Shown here piece by piece: positions 16,036-23,671 of a stretch of DNA of 42,262 bases (the first letter of the stretch is position 1; each line of letters begins with the position of its first letter). The stretch is from contig JAFAFC010000004.1 of NCBI GenBank assembly GCA_023423715.1, positions 1-42,262 of the forward strand, written 5' to 3'. Below the pieces are notes generated by a model. That model had not been told where the DNA came from. It made no database searches and worked only from the letters and a program-made list of their open reading frames with translations. Both the position numbers and the translations under genes were made by a program. Source of the stretch: Bacteroidota bacterium. Lineage in GTDB: Bacteria; Bacteroidota; Bacteroidia; Flavobacteriales; Weeksellaceae.

Positions 16036-16854
16036 ATGGATTTAATAAAAACAATAATCATCGCCATTGTAGAAGGACTTACGGAGTATCTTCCGATTTC
16101 GTCAACGGCGCACATGGGGTTTGCAGCGAACTTAATGGGAATGGAAGAAACGGAATTTCTGAAGATGTTTCAGGTTTCGATTCAGTTTGGTGCTATTTTA
16201 TCGGTAGTTGTGGCTTATTGGAAAAAGTTTTTTGATTTAAATAATCTCAAATTTTATCTGAAATTAGGATTTGCTGTCATTCCAGCATTAGTTTTAGGCT
16301 ATTTATTTGATGATAAAATTGAAGCCGTTTTAGGGAATCAAATTGCGATTTCTGCGGTTTTGGTTTTGGGTGGTGTTATTTTATTATTTGCAGATTCTTG
16401 GTTTAAGAATCCGAAAATCACCGATGAAAAACAAATGAGCATTAAAACGGCCGTTATTATCGGGTTTTGGCAGTGTCTTGCGATGATGCCAGGAACAAGT
16501 AGAAGTGCGGCTTCTATTATTGGAGGGATGACGCAAGGGCTTTCTAGAAAGGCTGCTGCGGAGTTTTCTTTCTTCCTAGCTGTTCCTACAATGCTTGCAG
16601 TAACGGTATATTCCGTTTTTGTGAAAACCTGGGGTAAAGGAACCGCAAACGCCATGAAAGGGTATGAAATGATCTTGTCTTCATCAGAGAATATTACAGC
16701 TTTCGTCATTGGAAATATTGTAGCCTTTGTTGTTGCTTTAATCGCGATAAAAACATTTATTGGACTTCTAAACAAATACGGTTTCCGTCCTTGGGGTTGG
16801 TATCGTATTTTCGTAGGTATCGCCTTGTTAATCTACTTTTATTGGTTCCAATAA
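16036..16854 (+). CDS. uppP: Undecaprenyl-diphosphatase UppP (BacA type)
   Basis: This 272-residue membrane enzyme converts undecaprenyl diphosphate to the monophosphate carrier used for peptidoglycan and other envelope polymers. Both family signatures are present: E-G-L-T-E-Y-L-P-I-S-S-T-A-H near 13-26 and P-G-T-S-R-S-A-A-S-I-I-G-G near 154-166. The active-site Glu, Ser and Arg are intact. About eight hydrophobic segments are visible and the length is standard. truB starts 28 bases downstream with no terminator between, so the two are likely co-transcribed. The protein also underlies bacitracin tolerance in other bacteria. Confidence 0.96.
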   Translation: MDLIKTIIIAIVEGLTEYLPISSTAHMGFAANLMGMEETEFLKMFQVSIQFGAILSVVVAYWKKFFDLNNLKFYLKLGFAVIPALVLGYLFDDKIEAVLGNQIAISAVLVLGGVILLFADSWFKNPKITDEKQMSIKTAVIIGFWQCLAMMPGTSRSAASIIGGMTQGLSRKAAAEFSFFLAVPTMLAVTVYSVFVKTWGKGTANAMKGYEMILSSSENITAFVIGNIVAFVVALIAIKTFIGLLNKYGFRPWGWYRIFVGIALLIYFYWFQ

Positions 16855-16882
16855 GATTTTCAAATTCTAAATATACTTTTTG

Positions 16883-17581
16883 ATGACAGCAGAAGAATTG
16901 CAAGCAGGTTGTGTTTTCCTTGTTGATAAACCATTGGATTGGACGTCTTTCCAAGCTGTAAACAAGTTGAAATACAAGTTGAAAAGAGAATTCAAAACGC
17001 TTCCTAAAAAGTTTAAAATTGGACATGCAGGAACTTTAGATCCTCGCGCAACAGGTTTGTTAATCGTTTGTACAGGAAAATCAACCAAGACAATTCCTGA
17101 AATTCAAGACGCGCCAAAAGAATATATTGCTGAAATTAAAATTGGCGTTCAAACGGAATCGTACGATACCGAAAAACCAGAAATTTTAGCACAAGATTGG
17201 TCTCATATTACCATTGAAAATGTGAATGAAGCATTAGCAAAGTTCATTGGGGAAATCGACCAAAAACCGCCCGTTTTTTCGGCGTTGAAGATTGATGGCG
17301 ATCGTGCGTATGATTTAGCTCGAAAAGGGGAAATGGTTGAAATGAAATCTCGAAAAACGACCATTCATTATATTCAGGATGTGATTATTAATTTTCCTTT
17401 AGTTACGTTTACGGTAGGTTGTTCCAAAGGAACATACATCCGAAGTTTAGCACACGATATTGGTCAAGAATTAGGTGTTGGTGCTTATTTAACGCAACTT
17501 CGTAGAACCAAAATTGGAAATTATTCTATTAAAAATGCATCCGAAAAATATCTTTCTAACGACTATCTATTTTCCGAATAA
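16883..17581 (+). CDS. truB: tRNA pseudouridine-55 synthase
   Basis: This 232-residue enzyme makes pseudouridine at position 55 in the T-loop of tRNAs. The motif G-H-A-G-T-L-D-P-R-A-T-G-L holds the catalytic Asp53. The TruB motifs V-D-K-P near 14-17, P-P-V-F-S-A-L-K-I-D-G and S-K-G-T-Y-I-R-S-L-A-H-D-I-G are also present. It lacks the C-terminal PUA domain of longer TruB proteins, as is usual in Bacteroidetes. I start it at the ATG at 16883; a TTG directly before it is in frame but unnecessary. The next gene's ATG follows its TAA with no gap, so translational coupling is likely. Confidence 0.95.
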   Translation: MTAEELQAGCVFLVDKPLDWTSFQAVNKLKYKLKREFKTLPKKFKIGHAGTLDPRATGLLIVCTGKSTKTIPEIQDAPKEYIAEIKIGVQTESYDTEKPEILAQDWSHITIENVNEALAKFIGEIDQKPPVFSALKIDGDRAYDLARKGEMVEMKSRKTTIHYIQDVIINFPLVTFTVGCSKGTYIRSLAHDIGQELGVGAYLTQLRRTKIGNYSIKNASEKYLSNDYLFSE

Positions 17582-18139
17582 ATGAAAAAAATCTATTGCC
17601 TTTTCTTTTTTGTAGTGATGAGTTTCAGTGCTTTTGCACAAGAAAACTCTGGTCGAAAATTGGGGACACACGTTTCCCTAGATGCCAATATTGGCTACGA
17701 TTTGTTAGATGTTATTAAAACTTCTATTCGTGACGAAAATTCTTTTACAGAAACGGAGGAACCTGGAAGGTTCAACTACGGTTTTCACTTTCAATATGGA
17801 ATTCAGCCTTTTAATCGATTTTCTTTGGCTGCCGGAATTCGATACAGTTATGTTACGCCGTATTATCATATTTTGTATGCAACAGGCCAAGCAAATGTGT
17901 ACATCGGAAACATCGATCAAGACGAGTTTTCTTTTGTTTTTGCGCGCGGTGGAAAAATGTTTAACAGATCAGCAGTTTCCGAAGCTCAATTTTTTGGTGT
18001 TGGCTACACAAATGTTCAACCAATTTCTAAAAACTTTGGTCAAACTTTCCAAGTGTATTTAGAGGGGCAACATATTGATAAATCAACCTTATTCATTGGT
18101 TTTTCGTACGGAATTATCTTATTCAATCGTAAGAACTAA
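17582..18139 (+). CDS. Outer-membrane beta-barrel-like protein
   Basis: This 185-residue protein has a clear Sec signal peptide (residues 1-20, ending A-F-A-Q). The mature part alternates polar and aromatic residues as in small beta-barrels: repeated short strands with G-F-H-F-Q-Y-G, A-A-G-I-R-Y-S-Y and F-I-G-F-S-Y-G-I-I-L-F. The final residues form a hydrophobic strand but end in R-K-N rather than a terminal aromatic. I recognise no specific family. The start codon abuts the truB stop, which ties it to the uppP-truB transcript although its envelope location shares nothing obvious with truB. It is convergent with the helix-hairpin-helix gene, 7 bases apart, with no visible terminator. Confidence 0.7.
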   Translation: MKKIYCLFFFVVMSFSAFAQENSGRKLGTHVSLDANIGYDLLDVIKTSIRDENSFTETEEPGRFNYGFHFQYGIQPFNRFSLAAGIRYSYVTPYYHILYATGQANVYIGNIDQDEFSFVFARGGKMFNRSAVSEAQFFGVGYTNVQPISKNFGQTFQVYLEGQHIDKSTLFIGFSYGIILFNRKN

Positions 18140-18146
18140 TTCGTTT

Positions 18147-19454
18147 TTATTTCAAATATAATTTCATCCGCGTTTCGTATTCGGGTTTCAGTTTTAGAAA
18201 TTTCCAAATCTTCTTTTCATCCGGATACGTTGTTCGATAATAGATGATTTTATCTGCTGAATATTTGAAGTAGGGATGGTTTTTCAACCAATCTTCAGGA
18301 GCCGTAACCAAATCGTATTTTGTAATTCCAGTTGGGTCTAATTGAATAGTTGCTAGTAGTTTAGATGTCAGTTCTTTATCAATATTATAGGTTTCTAAAA
18401 CTTGATTTTTCGTTACAAAACCTCCCAATTTTTTCCGAAATCCAACTAGTGATCCCGCCGCTTTTTCATCAAAACCATATTCAATAAGCTGTTTGTACGT
18501 GATTGAATTGATATCCAATTTTGAATAATCAGTTTCTTGATTTATAAGTATTTGAATGGTGTTATCGGGGTTTTGAATTCGAATATAGGGTTGTATTTCT
18601 GCAAATTTTTCGGGTGAAATTGCATAACACTTTTTAAGATCTTCAGTAGATTTAAAACTTCCTTTCAAAACTTTCAATTTGTAATTAAGAATCGTCTGTG
18701 CTTGCTTTTCAGAAAATCCTAAAGCAATCCAATCTTCTTTAGAATTTGCATTAGGATCAAAAGGTTTTAGTTGTGATTTTGGAGTTGTGGAAGCAAATTT
18801 TTGTATGGTTTTCGTTTCTGGAAGAAGTAAAAAAGGTGCTAGTTGATTATAATTTTCATCGGATATAACAAAGCATTTCTGGATTTCTTCTTTGGATGAA
18901 AAGCTCCCGCCAAGGAACTTTTTATATTTCAAAATACTTTCAGCTTGTTTTTCTGAAAAGCCAATTTTTACCCAATCATTTTCTACATACGAATTTGGAT
19001 TAAATTTTTGATTGATTTTTAAACCTTTAGAATGATAATTGGATTTAAATTCCACATTTGATTTTCCATTGTGATTTGTGTAGTTTTCTAGTCTAATAAA
19101 GGGTTTGATTTCTTCAAATTTTTCATCGCTGATAACGAAACATTTCTGAATTTCCTCTAAACTCGAAAAGTTCCCATCTAAAATCGATTTGTATTTTAGA
19201 ATACTTGCTGCTTGTTTTTCCGAAAAACCCAATTTCTGCCAATCCTCTTTTGATAAAGCATTCGGGTTAAATTCTGTAAGGAAAATTTCAGGTTTGTCAA
19301 TGGTTGATGTGGTGAAATGAACTGGAGAGTTGTTTGGTGTCTCATTTCTTTTCAAGAAATACAATACCAGCTGCAAACTGCTGATTAATAACGCGAAAGC
19401 AAATAGCCCAAAGATTTGCTTTTTCCGCATGGAAAAAACCAATTGAGATTTCAT
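18147..19454 (-). CDS. Membrane-anchored protein with five ComEA-like HhH modules
   Basis: This 435-residue protein has one N-terminal membrane segment (about 14-35) and then helix-hairpin-helix modules. Three are close copies (about 59-122, 147-211 and 229-293), each with F-(N/D)-P-N, D-W-x-x-(L/I)-G-F-S-E-K-Q-A and a matching K-C-(F/Y)-x-I-S. A fourth (311-372) has diverged and a fifth (379-433) is weak. ComEA proteins carry one or two such modules and bind double-stranded DNA during uptake. Anchoring at the inner membrane with the modules in the periplasm is likely; a DNA-binding or competence role is inference. The start at 19454 suits a -7-like box (TACATTTA) at 19471-19478; an ATG at 19430 is also possible. 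Confidence 0.82.
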   Translation of the reverse strand: MKSQLVFSMRKKQIFGLFAFALLISSLQLVLYFLKRNETPNNSPVHFTTSTIDKPEIFLTEFNPNALSKEDWQKLGFSEKQAASILKYKSILDGNFSSLEEIQKCFVISDEKFEEIKPFIRLENYTNHNGKSNVEFKSNYHSKGLKINQKFNPNSYVENDWVKIGFSEKQAESILKYKKFLGGSFSSKEEIQKCFVISDENYNQLAPFLLLPETKTIQKFASTTPKSQLKPFDPNANSKEDWIALGFSEKQAQTILNYKLKVLKGSFKSTEDLKKCYAISPEKFAEIQPYIRIQNPDNTIQILINQETDYSKLDINSITYKQLIEYGFDEKAAGSLVGFRKKLGGFVTKNQVLETYNIDKELTSKLLATIQLDPTGITKYDLVTAPEDWLKNHPYFKYSADKIIYYRTTYPDEKKIWKFLKLKPEYETRMKLYLK

Positions 19455-19503
19455 AGCATTTGTGTTTATTTAAATGTACGGAATATTTTAATTCAATACA
19501 TAA

Positions 19504-19530
19504 AATAAAAAAACCTGCTTGAGCAGGTTT
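19504..19530 (-). terminator. Terminator of the MerR gene
   Basis: An 8-bp stem AAACCTGC/GCAGGTTT with a 4-base loop is followed on the minus strand by a T run. It begins one base after the MerR stop codon. Confidence 0.85.
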
Positions 19531-19872
19531 CTATTCGGGTTTTTCCGCGAGTGTATCTTTTAATTTTTCCAATTCGGCTCGTACAAATTCCAGTCGATCG
19601 ATCATGGAAATGGTCTCTGAAATTTTAGAATTGGTGGTTAGCGCAATTCGTGCTCCATCCAAAGTATACCCTTTTTCTTTAACGAGATGATAGATTATTT
19701 TTAGGTTTTTAATGTCTTCGGGAGTGAAATAACGATTGCCTTTTTTGTTTTTTTTGGGTCTTAAAATAGGAAATTCTTGCTCCCAATAACGAACTAATGA
19801 GGTGTTTACATCAAACGCCTTGGCAACTTCACCTATCGAGTAATATAATTTATCCGGTAATTCTATCTTCAT
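19531..19872 (-). CDS. MerR family transcriptional regulator
   Basis: This 113-residue protein has the MerR winged-helix domain from about residue 8 to 78: Y-Y-S-I-G-E-V-A-K-A-F, then S-L-V-R-Y-W-E-Q-E-F and K-G-N-R-Y-F-T-P-E-D-I. A C-terminal helix (about 88-108) likely makes the dimer coil. No effector-binding Cys cluster is present. The short flavobacterial MerR group this resembles has no known ligand. I start it at the ATG at 19872 because the domain aligns there and a perfect -7 box sits 7 bases upstream; the open frame continues to 20055 but over the divergent promoter region. It is divergent from the SMP-30 lipoprotein gene, a plausible target. Confidence 0.88.
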   Translation of the reverse strand: MKIELPDKLYYSIGEVAKAFDVNTSLVRYWEQEFPILRPKKNKKGNRYFTPEDIKNLKIIYHLVKEKGYTLDGARIALTTNSKISETISMIDRLEFVRAELEKLKDTLAEKPE

Positions 19873-19879
19873 ATTCGCC

Positions 19880-19887
19880 CAAAGATA
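19880..19887 (-). promoter_or_regulatory. -7 box of the MerR gene
   Basis: The minus strand reads TATCTTTG, an exact match to TAnnTTTG. It is only 7 bases before the ATG, so the transcript would be leaderless or nearly so. Confidence 0.55.
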
Positions 19888-19937
19888 AAAAAATCTTTTC
19901 AGATAATGTTTTTGTAAATTGCCAAGAAATATCAGGA

Positions 19938-20822
19938 ATGAAAAAGTGGTTTTTACTTTGTTTGGGTGTAGGTTTGATGGCGAGTTGCCAAAGTCAGAAA
20001 TCTGAAATTCGGGATCAAAATGCTGTAATGCAATCTGTTTCCAATTCGTTTGCATTTACGGAAGGTCCGGCAACGGCACCCGATGGAAATGTGTATTTTA
20101 CGGATCAGCCTAATAACAAAATTTATTTTTGGGATTGGCGTTCAAATGAAATATTGATGTTTTCTAATCAAACAGGTCGTGCTAATGGAACGTACTTCGA
20201 TGCTAATGGAAATCTAATTACATGTTCGGACGAAAATGGCGAGATTTGGAAATTCGCAAAAGATGGAAGTCATGAAGTTTTACTTTCAAAAGTTGATGGA
20301 AAGCGATTAAATGGCCCCAATGACTTATGGATAGACTCTTCTGGAGGAATTTACTTTACGGATCCTTTGTATGAACGAGATTATTGGGAAAATTTTAAAC
20401 AAGAGATTCCAACTCGAAATTTGTATTATCGAGATGCAAAAGGTGTAGTTGCTATTTTAGATCAATTTACGCAACCCAATGGAATTGTTGGAAATCCAAA
20501 ATCCAAAAAGTTGTATGTTTCTGATATTGATGCGGGAAAAACCTACGTGTACGATATTTTGGGAAATGGAAAAATTGGGAACAAAAAGGAATTTGTCGCG
20601 AAAGGATCAGACGGAATGACCTTGGATGAAAATGGGAACTTATATTTAACGGGCAAAGGCGTTTATGTGTATAACTCTAAAGGCGAATATGTAGATCATA
20701 TTCCCGTTCCTATGGATTGGACGGCGAACCTTACTTTTGGTGGAAAAGATCGAAATATCCTTTTTATCACGGCTTCGCAGTCGGTTTATATTCTCCAAAT
20801 GAAAGTAAAAGGTTTGCAATAA
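19938..20822 (+). CDS. SMP-30/gluconolactonase-like lipoprotein
   Basis: This 294-residue protein has a lipoprotein signal peptide with lipobox L-M-A-S-C (Cys17). The mature part is a six-bladed beta-propeller of the SMP-30/gluconolactonase/LRE family: F-T-E-G-P-A near 40, N-G-P-N-D-L-W near 120 and the repeated Y-F-T-D-P-L and Y-V-S-D-I-D blade signatures. These hold the usual metal-site Glu, Asn and Asp. The family are calcium- or zinc-dependent lactonases or esterases. The start is taken at 19938 because the signal peptide begins there. It is divergent from the MerR gene and ends at a terminator at 20848-20877. Outer-membrane or periplasmic location is likely; the substrate is unknown. Confidence 0.88.
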   Translation: MKKWFLLCLGVGLMASCQSQKSEIRDQNAVMQSVSNSFAFTEGPATAPDGNVYFTDQPNNKIYFWDWRSNEILMFSNQTGRANGTYFDANGNLITCSDENGEIWKFAKDGSHEVLLSKVDGKRLNGPNDLWIDSSGGIYFTDPLYERDYWENFKQEIPTRNLYYRDAKGVVAILDQFTQPNGIVGNPKSKKLYVSDIDAGKTYVYDILGNGKIGNKKEFVAKGSDGMTLDENGNLYLTGKGVYVYNSKGEYVDHIPVPMDWTANLTFGGKDRNILFITASQSVYILQMKVKGLQ

Positions 20823-20847
20823 TTATTAGAATTGTTTATATTATTAC

Positions 20848-20877
20848 AAGGTTTAGAGTTTTCTGAACCTTTTTTTA
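20848..20877 (+). terminator. Terminator of the SMP-30 lipoprotein gene
   Basis: A 9-bp stem (20848-20856 with 20863-20871, one wobble pair) and a 6-base loop are followed by a T run. Confidence 0.75.
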
Positions 20878-20923
20878 ATTAATTTAAACTTTTACAAATT
20901 CTAAACACTAAAAAAATAGAAAT

Positions 20924-21460
20924 ATGAAAAAGTTAATTTTTGCAGCCTCGTTACTGGCAATTGTTGCTTGTAAAGAAAATACCAAAACTTCAGAATCCGT
21001 TTCGTCGGAACCTACAACAAGCTCTTCAACGGACAATTCTACAGGAGTTACTATTGAAGAAAGTAAGAAAGATGAACCTCGAGAATTGAATAGTATTCAA
21101 AAGAAAAGTTTGAATGATGTTGTTGCTAACATCACAAAAGTGAGAGTAACGGGTGATATTCTAACCGTTGAAATGATTGTTGAAAATATAGGAAAGGAAC
21201 GAATTTCATATTATTTACCATTAAAAGAAGTAAGTTATATCGATGATGCAACTTCTAAAAAGTATAGTTTGCTACAAGACGATGAAGGGAAGTATATGGC
21301 AGACCCTATTAACAGTACAAGTAGTGATATCGCGTTTTACGGTGAGCAAAGGGAGCATTTAATTTCGATGAAATTTCCAGCACCACCTGCAGAATCTAAA
21401 ACCATTAGCTTGAACATTCCAAAATTTGGATCGTTTGACGTTTTACCTGTAAGTAGATAG
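20924..21460 (+). CDS. Lipoprotein of unknown function
   Basis: This 178-residue protein has a lipoprotein signal peptide with lipobox I-V-A-C (Cys16), then a Ser/Thr/Glu-rich linker up to about residue 50. The remaining 125 residues look like one beta-sandwich domain: alternating strands such as V-R-V-T-G-D-I-L-T-V-E-M-I-V-E-N-I-G and L-I-S-M-K-F-P-A-P-P. This style recalls DUF4352/telomeric-repeat-like immunoglobulin folds seen in other lipoproteins, but I cannot assign a family. The OmpA-like lipoprotein gene follows after 2 bases, so the two are co-transcribed and probably both act at the outer membrane or periplasm. Confidence 0.75.
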   Translation: MKKLIFAASLLAIVACKENTKTSESVSSEPTTSSSTDNSTGVTIEESKKDEPRELNSIQKKSLNDVVANITKVRVTGDILTVEMIVENIGKERISYYLPLKEVSYIDDATSKKYSLLQDDEGKYMADPINSTSSDIAFYGEQREHLISMKFPAPPAESKTISLNIPKFGSFDVLPVSR

Positions 21461-21462
21461 TT

Positions 21463-22074
21463 ATGAAATGGAAATTTGTAATTGCATATATTTTGGTTTT
21501 GAGCTTGGTTGCTTGCTCCAAATCCAATTCTGAACCATCTTCTGCTTCAACAGAAAATACAAGTTCGACAGAAAATGCAACGGCTGCGTCTTCAGATTTG
21601 AATGCGACTTCCACGGAATCTAGCTCTACTTCGGGAGCCACAGCAAGCTCTAGCAATCTTTCTGCAAAAGGAAGTGGTTTGACGGGAAATCAAAGTAATT
21701 TGAACTTAAATCTTAATTTATCGGCGGATCAATTATTTGATTTTGATAAAGCTGTTTTAAAACCTCAAGCTGATGCAGAGCTCCAGAAAGTATTTGACGA
21801 TATTAATGGAAAAACGGATGCAAGCGTGAAAGTTGTTGGTTACACCGATGCAAAAGGTTCGGATACGTATAACAAAAGATTGTCGGATCAACGTGCGATG
21901 GCAGTGAAAAAATGGTTGGAAGATAAAGGTTTGAAAAATCAAATTTTAACGGAAGGGAAAGGTGCAGCCGATCCAATTGCACCAAACACCAATTCTGATG
22001 GATCTGATAATCCAGAAGGTCGAGCAAAAAACCGACGAGTAGAAATTAAAGTTAGTGGAAAAACATCCTTATAA
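21463..22074 (+). CDS. OmpA-family peptidoglycan-binding lipoprotein
   Basis: This 203-residue lipoprotein has lipobox L-V-A-C (Cys18) and a linker of about 55 residues made almost only of Ser, Thr, Ala, Glu and Asn. The C-terminal OmpA domain (about 83-203) holds L-F-D-F-D-K-A-V-L, V-V-G-Y-T-D-A-K-G-S-D-T-Y-N-x-x-L-S-x-x-R-A and the final N-R-R-V-E-I-K-V. The Asp and Arg that clasp diaminopimelate in peptidoglycan are in place. It should tether the outer membrane to the cell wall. The long low-complexity linker would span the periplasm. It is the second gene of a pair with the preceding lipoprotein and ends at a bidirectional terminator. Confidence 0.92.
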   Translation: MKWKFVIAYILVLSLVACSKSNSEPSSASTENTSSTENATAASSDLNATSTESSSTSGATASSSNLSAKGSGLTGNQSNLNLNLNLSADQLFDFDKAVLKPQADAELQKVFDDINGKTDASVKVVGYTDAKGSDTYNKRLSDQRAMAVKKWLEDKGLKNQILTEGKGAADPIAPNTNSDGSDNPEGRAKNRRVEIKVSGKTSL

Positions 22075-22077
22075 AAA

Positions 22078-22107
22078 CAAAAATCGCCTTCTTAAGGGCG
22101 ATTTTTG
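22078..22107. terminator. Bidirectional terminator
   Basis: An 11-bp perfect stem (22078-22088 with 22097-22107) encloses an 8-base loop, with T runs on both strands. It lies between the OmpA-like gene and the convergent helicase gene. Confidence 0.9.
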
Positions 22108-22125
22108 TTTGTTTTGAAAAGGAAA

Positions 22126-23433
22126 TTAGTATGCAATCTCCATTTTTACTTTTTTGCCTTTAAGCTTTTCATTAGCTAATTTTTTAATCACGTCTTTTAT
22201 CTTCTTTCTAGAAATTGCAACGTAGGAAGTCGTATCTTTAACCTCGATTAAACCAACGTCATCCTTTTCTAATTCACCCTTCTTCATCAAAAATCCAACG
22301 ATATCTACTTTGTTGATTTTATCTTTTTTTCCTGCGCTGATGTACAAAGTTTCAAACGGTGTTGGCGCTGGAATTCGAGTTTCGTCATTGACATTCACAA
22401 CAGGAATATCTTTTTCTAAGAATGGGAAATTATCACCTTCTTTCATAATTAAATAGGCAAAACCTTTCGTATTCATACGTGCTGTACGTCCGTTTCTATG
22501 GATAAATGCATCTTCTTTCGCAGGTAGTTGATAATGAACGATCGATTCTACTTCTGGAATATCCAAACCACGAGCAGCCAAATCGGTTGTAATTAAAATT
22601 CTTGCCGAATCGTTTCTAAATTTCAACAAAGAACGTTCGCGTTCGTCTTGCTCCATTCCGCCATGGAAAGTTTCTCTTTCGATTCCTTTTTCTTTTAAGA
22701 GTTCAGAAATTCTATCGACAGCTTCACGGTGATTACAGAAAATTAAAGTTCTTTTGTTTCCGATTTTACAAATTAAGTGGAAAAGCGTATCTAGTTTATC
22801 TTCTGCGGTTGTCATCACTTTTTTGAAGTGAATATCAGGCTTTGCTTCTCCCAATTTCAAAAAGTCGATGTATTTTTCGTTTTGCAAACCCGTAAATTCA
22901 GGAATTTCTTCCATTGCTGTTGCGGAAGTTAGAATTCTTTGCGAAAGATTTTCTAAAGTCGAAATAATAAAACTCATCTCTTCTTGAAAACCAAACTCCA
23001 ACGATTTATCAAATTCATCCAAAATCAAGGTTTTGATGCTTGAAGGATCGAAATTATTTTGTCTTAAATGATCTGCAACTCTTCCAGGCGTTCCTATCAA
23101 TACAGCTGGAGCTTCAATTAAATTATTAGCTTCTATCTTTTTGTCGTGACCACCATAACAAACAGTGACTTTAAAATCTGTTTTCATGGCTTTAAAAACT
23201 TGCTCAATTTGCAAAGCCAATTCACGTGCAGGAACCAAAACTAAAGTCTGAACGCCTTTGGTTTTTGGTTTTAAATTACGAAGAACTGGAAGTAAAAAAG
23301 CCAGTGTTTTCCCAGAACCAGTCGGCGAAAGTAAAACCGTATCTTGGTTGTTTTCTGTTGTTTTGTATGTTGATTTTTGCATTTGATTCAGTTCCTGAAT
23401 CTGCAAGTTTTTAAGAATAGATTCTAAATTCAT
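22126..23433 (-). CDS. DbpA-type DEAD-box RNA helicase
   Basis: This 435-residue ATP-dependent RNA helicase has motif I S-P-T-G-S-G-K-T near 36-43, motif II as D-E-F-D, motif III S-A-T and motif VI H-R-N-G-R-T-A-R. The second domain is followed by a C-terminal DbpA RNA-binding domain (about 360-433). That domain is the mark of DbpA, which acts on 23S rRNA hairpin 92 in 50S assembly. Motif II is normally D-E-A-D, so the Phe is unusual. I start at the ATG at 23433 (MNLES), because an exact -7 box lies 4 bases upstream; the longer frame to 23466 runs through the promoter. dbpA is the probable symbol, not certain. Confidence 0.9.
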   Translation of the reverse strand: MNLESILKNLQIQELNQMQKSTYKTTENNQDTVLLSPTGSGKTLAFLLPVLRNLKPKTKGVQTLVLVPARELALQIEQVFKAMKTDFKVTVCYGGHDKKIEANNLIEAPAVLIGTPGRVADHLRQNNFDPSSIKTLILDEFDKSLEFGFQEEMSFIISTLENLSQRILTSATAMEEIPEFTGLQNEKYIDFLKLGEAKPDIHFKKVMTTAEDKLDTLFHLICKIGNKRTLIFCNHREAVDRISELLKEKGIERETFHGGMEQDERERSLLKFRNDSARILITTDLAARGLDIPEVESIVHYQLPAKEDAFIHRNGRTARMNTKGFAYLIMKEGDNFPFLEKDIPVVNVNDETRIPAPTPFETLYISAGKKDKINKVDIVGFLMKKGELEKDDVGLIEVKDTTSYVAISRKKIKDVIKKLANEKLKGKKVKMEIAY

Positions 23434-23437
23434 GCTG

Positions 23438-23445
23438 CAAAGATA
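23438..23445 (-). promoter_or_regulatory. -7 box of the helicase gene
   Basis: The minus strand reads TATCTTTG, exact to TAnnTTTG, only 4 bases before the ATG. Transcription would begin at or next to the start codon, giving a leaderless message. Confidence 0.6.
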
Positions 23446-23459
23446 AGATTTCGGTTTTA

Positions 23460-23490
23460 GTTTCAAGTTTAAGGTTTTGAAACTTGAAAC
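23460..23490. repeat. Inverted GTTTYAA heptamer array (helicase-rpsA spacer)
   Basis: Three GTTTNAN-like heptamers run forward (from 23460) and two GTTTCAA copies run backward (ending 23490). They form an 11-bp hairpin with a 9-base loop. No T run follows, so it is not a standard terminator. Related arrays occur at 27842-27896 and 39363-39443. Confidence 0.65.
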
Positions 23491-23541
23491 AAAAAACGCA
23501 AAACATTCAATAAAACATAGCTGTATATCAATAAAATGTTG

Positions 23542-23549
23542 TATTTTTG
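23542..23549 (+). promoter_or_regulatory. -7 box of rpsA
   Basis: TATTTTTG, exact to TAnnTTTG and followed by CACC, sits 122 bases before the rpsA start. CTG lies 18 bases upstream in place of the -33 TTG. Confidence 0.65.
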
Positions 23550-23554
23550 CACCA

Positions 23555-23671
23555 CTTTTTATGGAGTCATTTCAGCGAGGTAAATAAGTATAAACTAACA
23601 ACTTCCGAATTTCTTTAGTCCATTTTAGCTGAAACTAAAAAGAAATAGGAATACAAATTTTATTTAGAATT
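23555..23671 (+). promoter_or_regulatory. Structured leader of rpsA
   Basis: The leader is about 117 bases long. A hairpin pairs 23609-23619 with 23634-23646 (11 pairs, a 2-base bulge, 14-base loop). The loop segment GCTGAA (23628-23633) can also pair with TTCAGC at 23571-23576, giving a pseudoknot or alternative fold. An 8-codon ORF (23561-23587) covers the upstream partner. Feedback control by S1 is likely by analogy with E. coli. Confidence 0.5.

Noticed and set aside
16338..16775. A 145-residue minus-strand frame inside uppP
   Set aside because: It is antisense to conserved UppP motifs, with no start context or recognisable protein.
19873..20055. N-terminal extension of the MerR protein
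   Set aside because: The extension runs over the divergent promoter region and the lipoprotein start; the domain and the -7 box fix the start at 19872.
23561..23587. The 8-codon ORF in the rpsA leader as a separate gene
   Set aside because: It is too short and has no visible ribosome-binding site, so it is kept only as part of the possible leader control.
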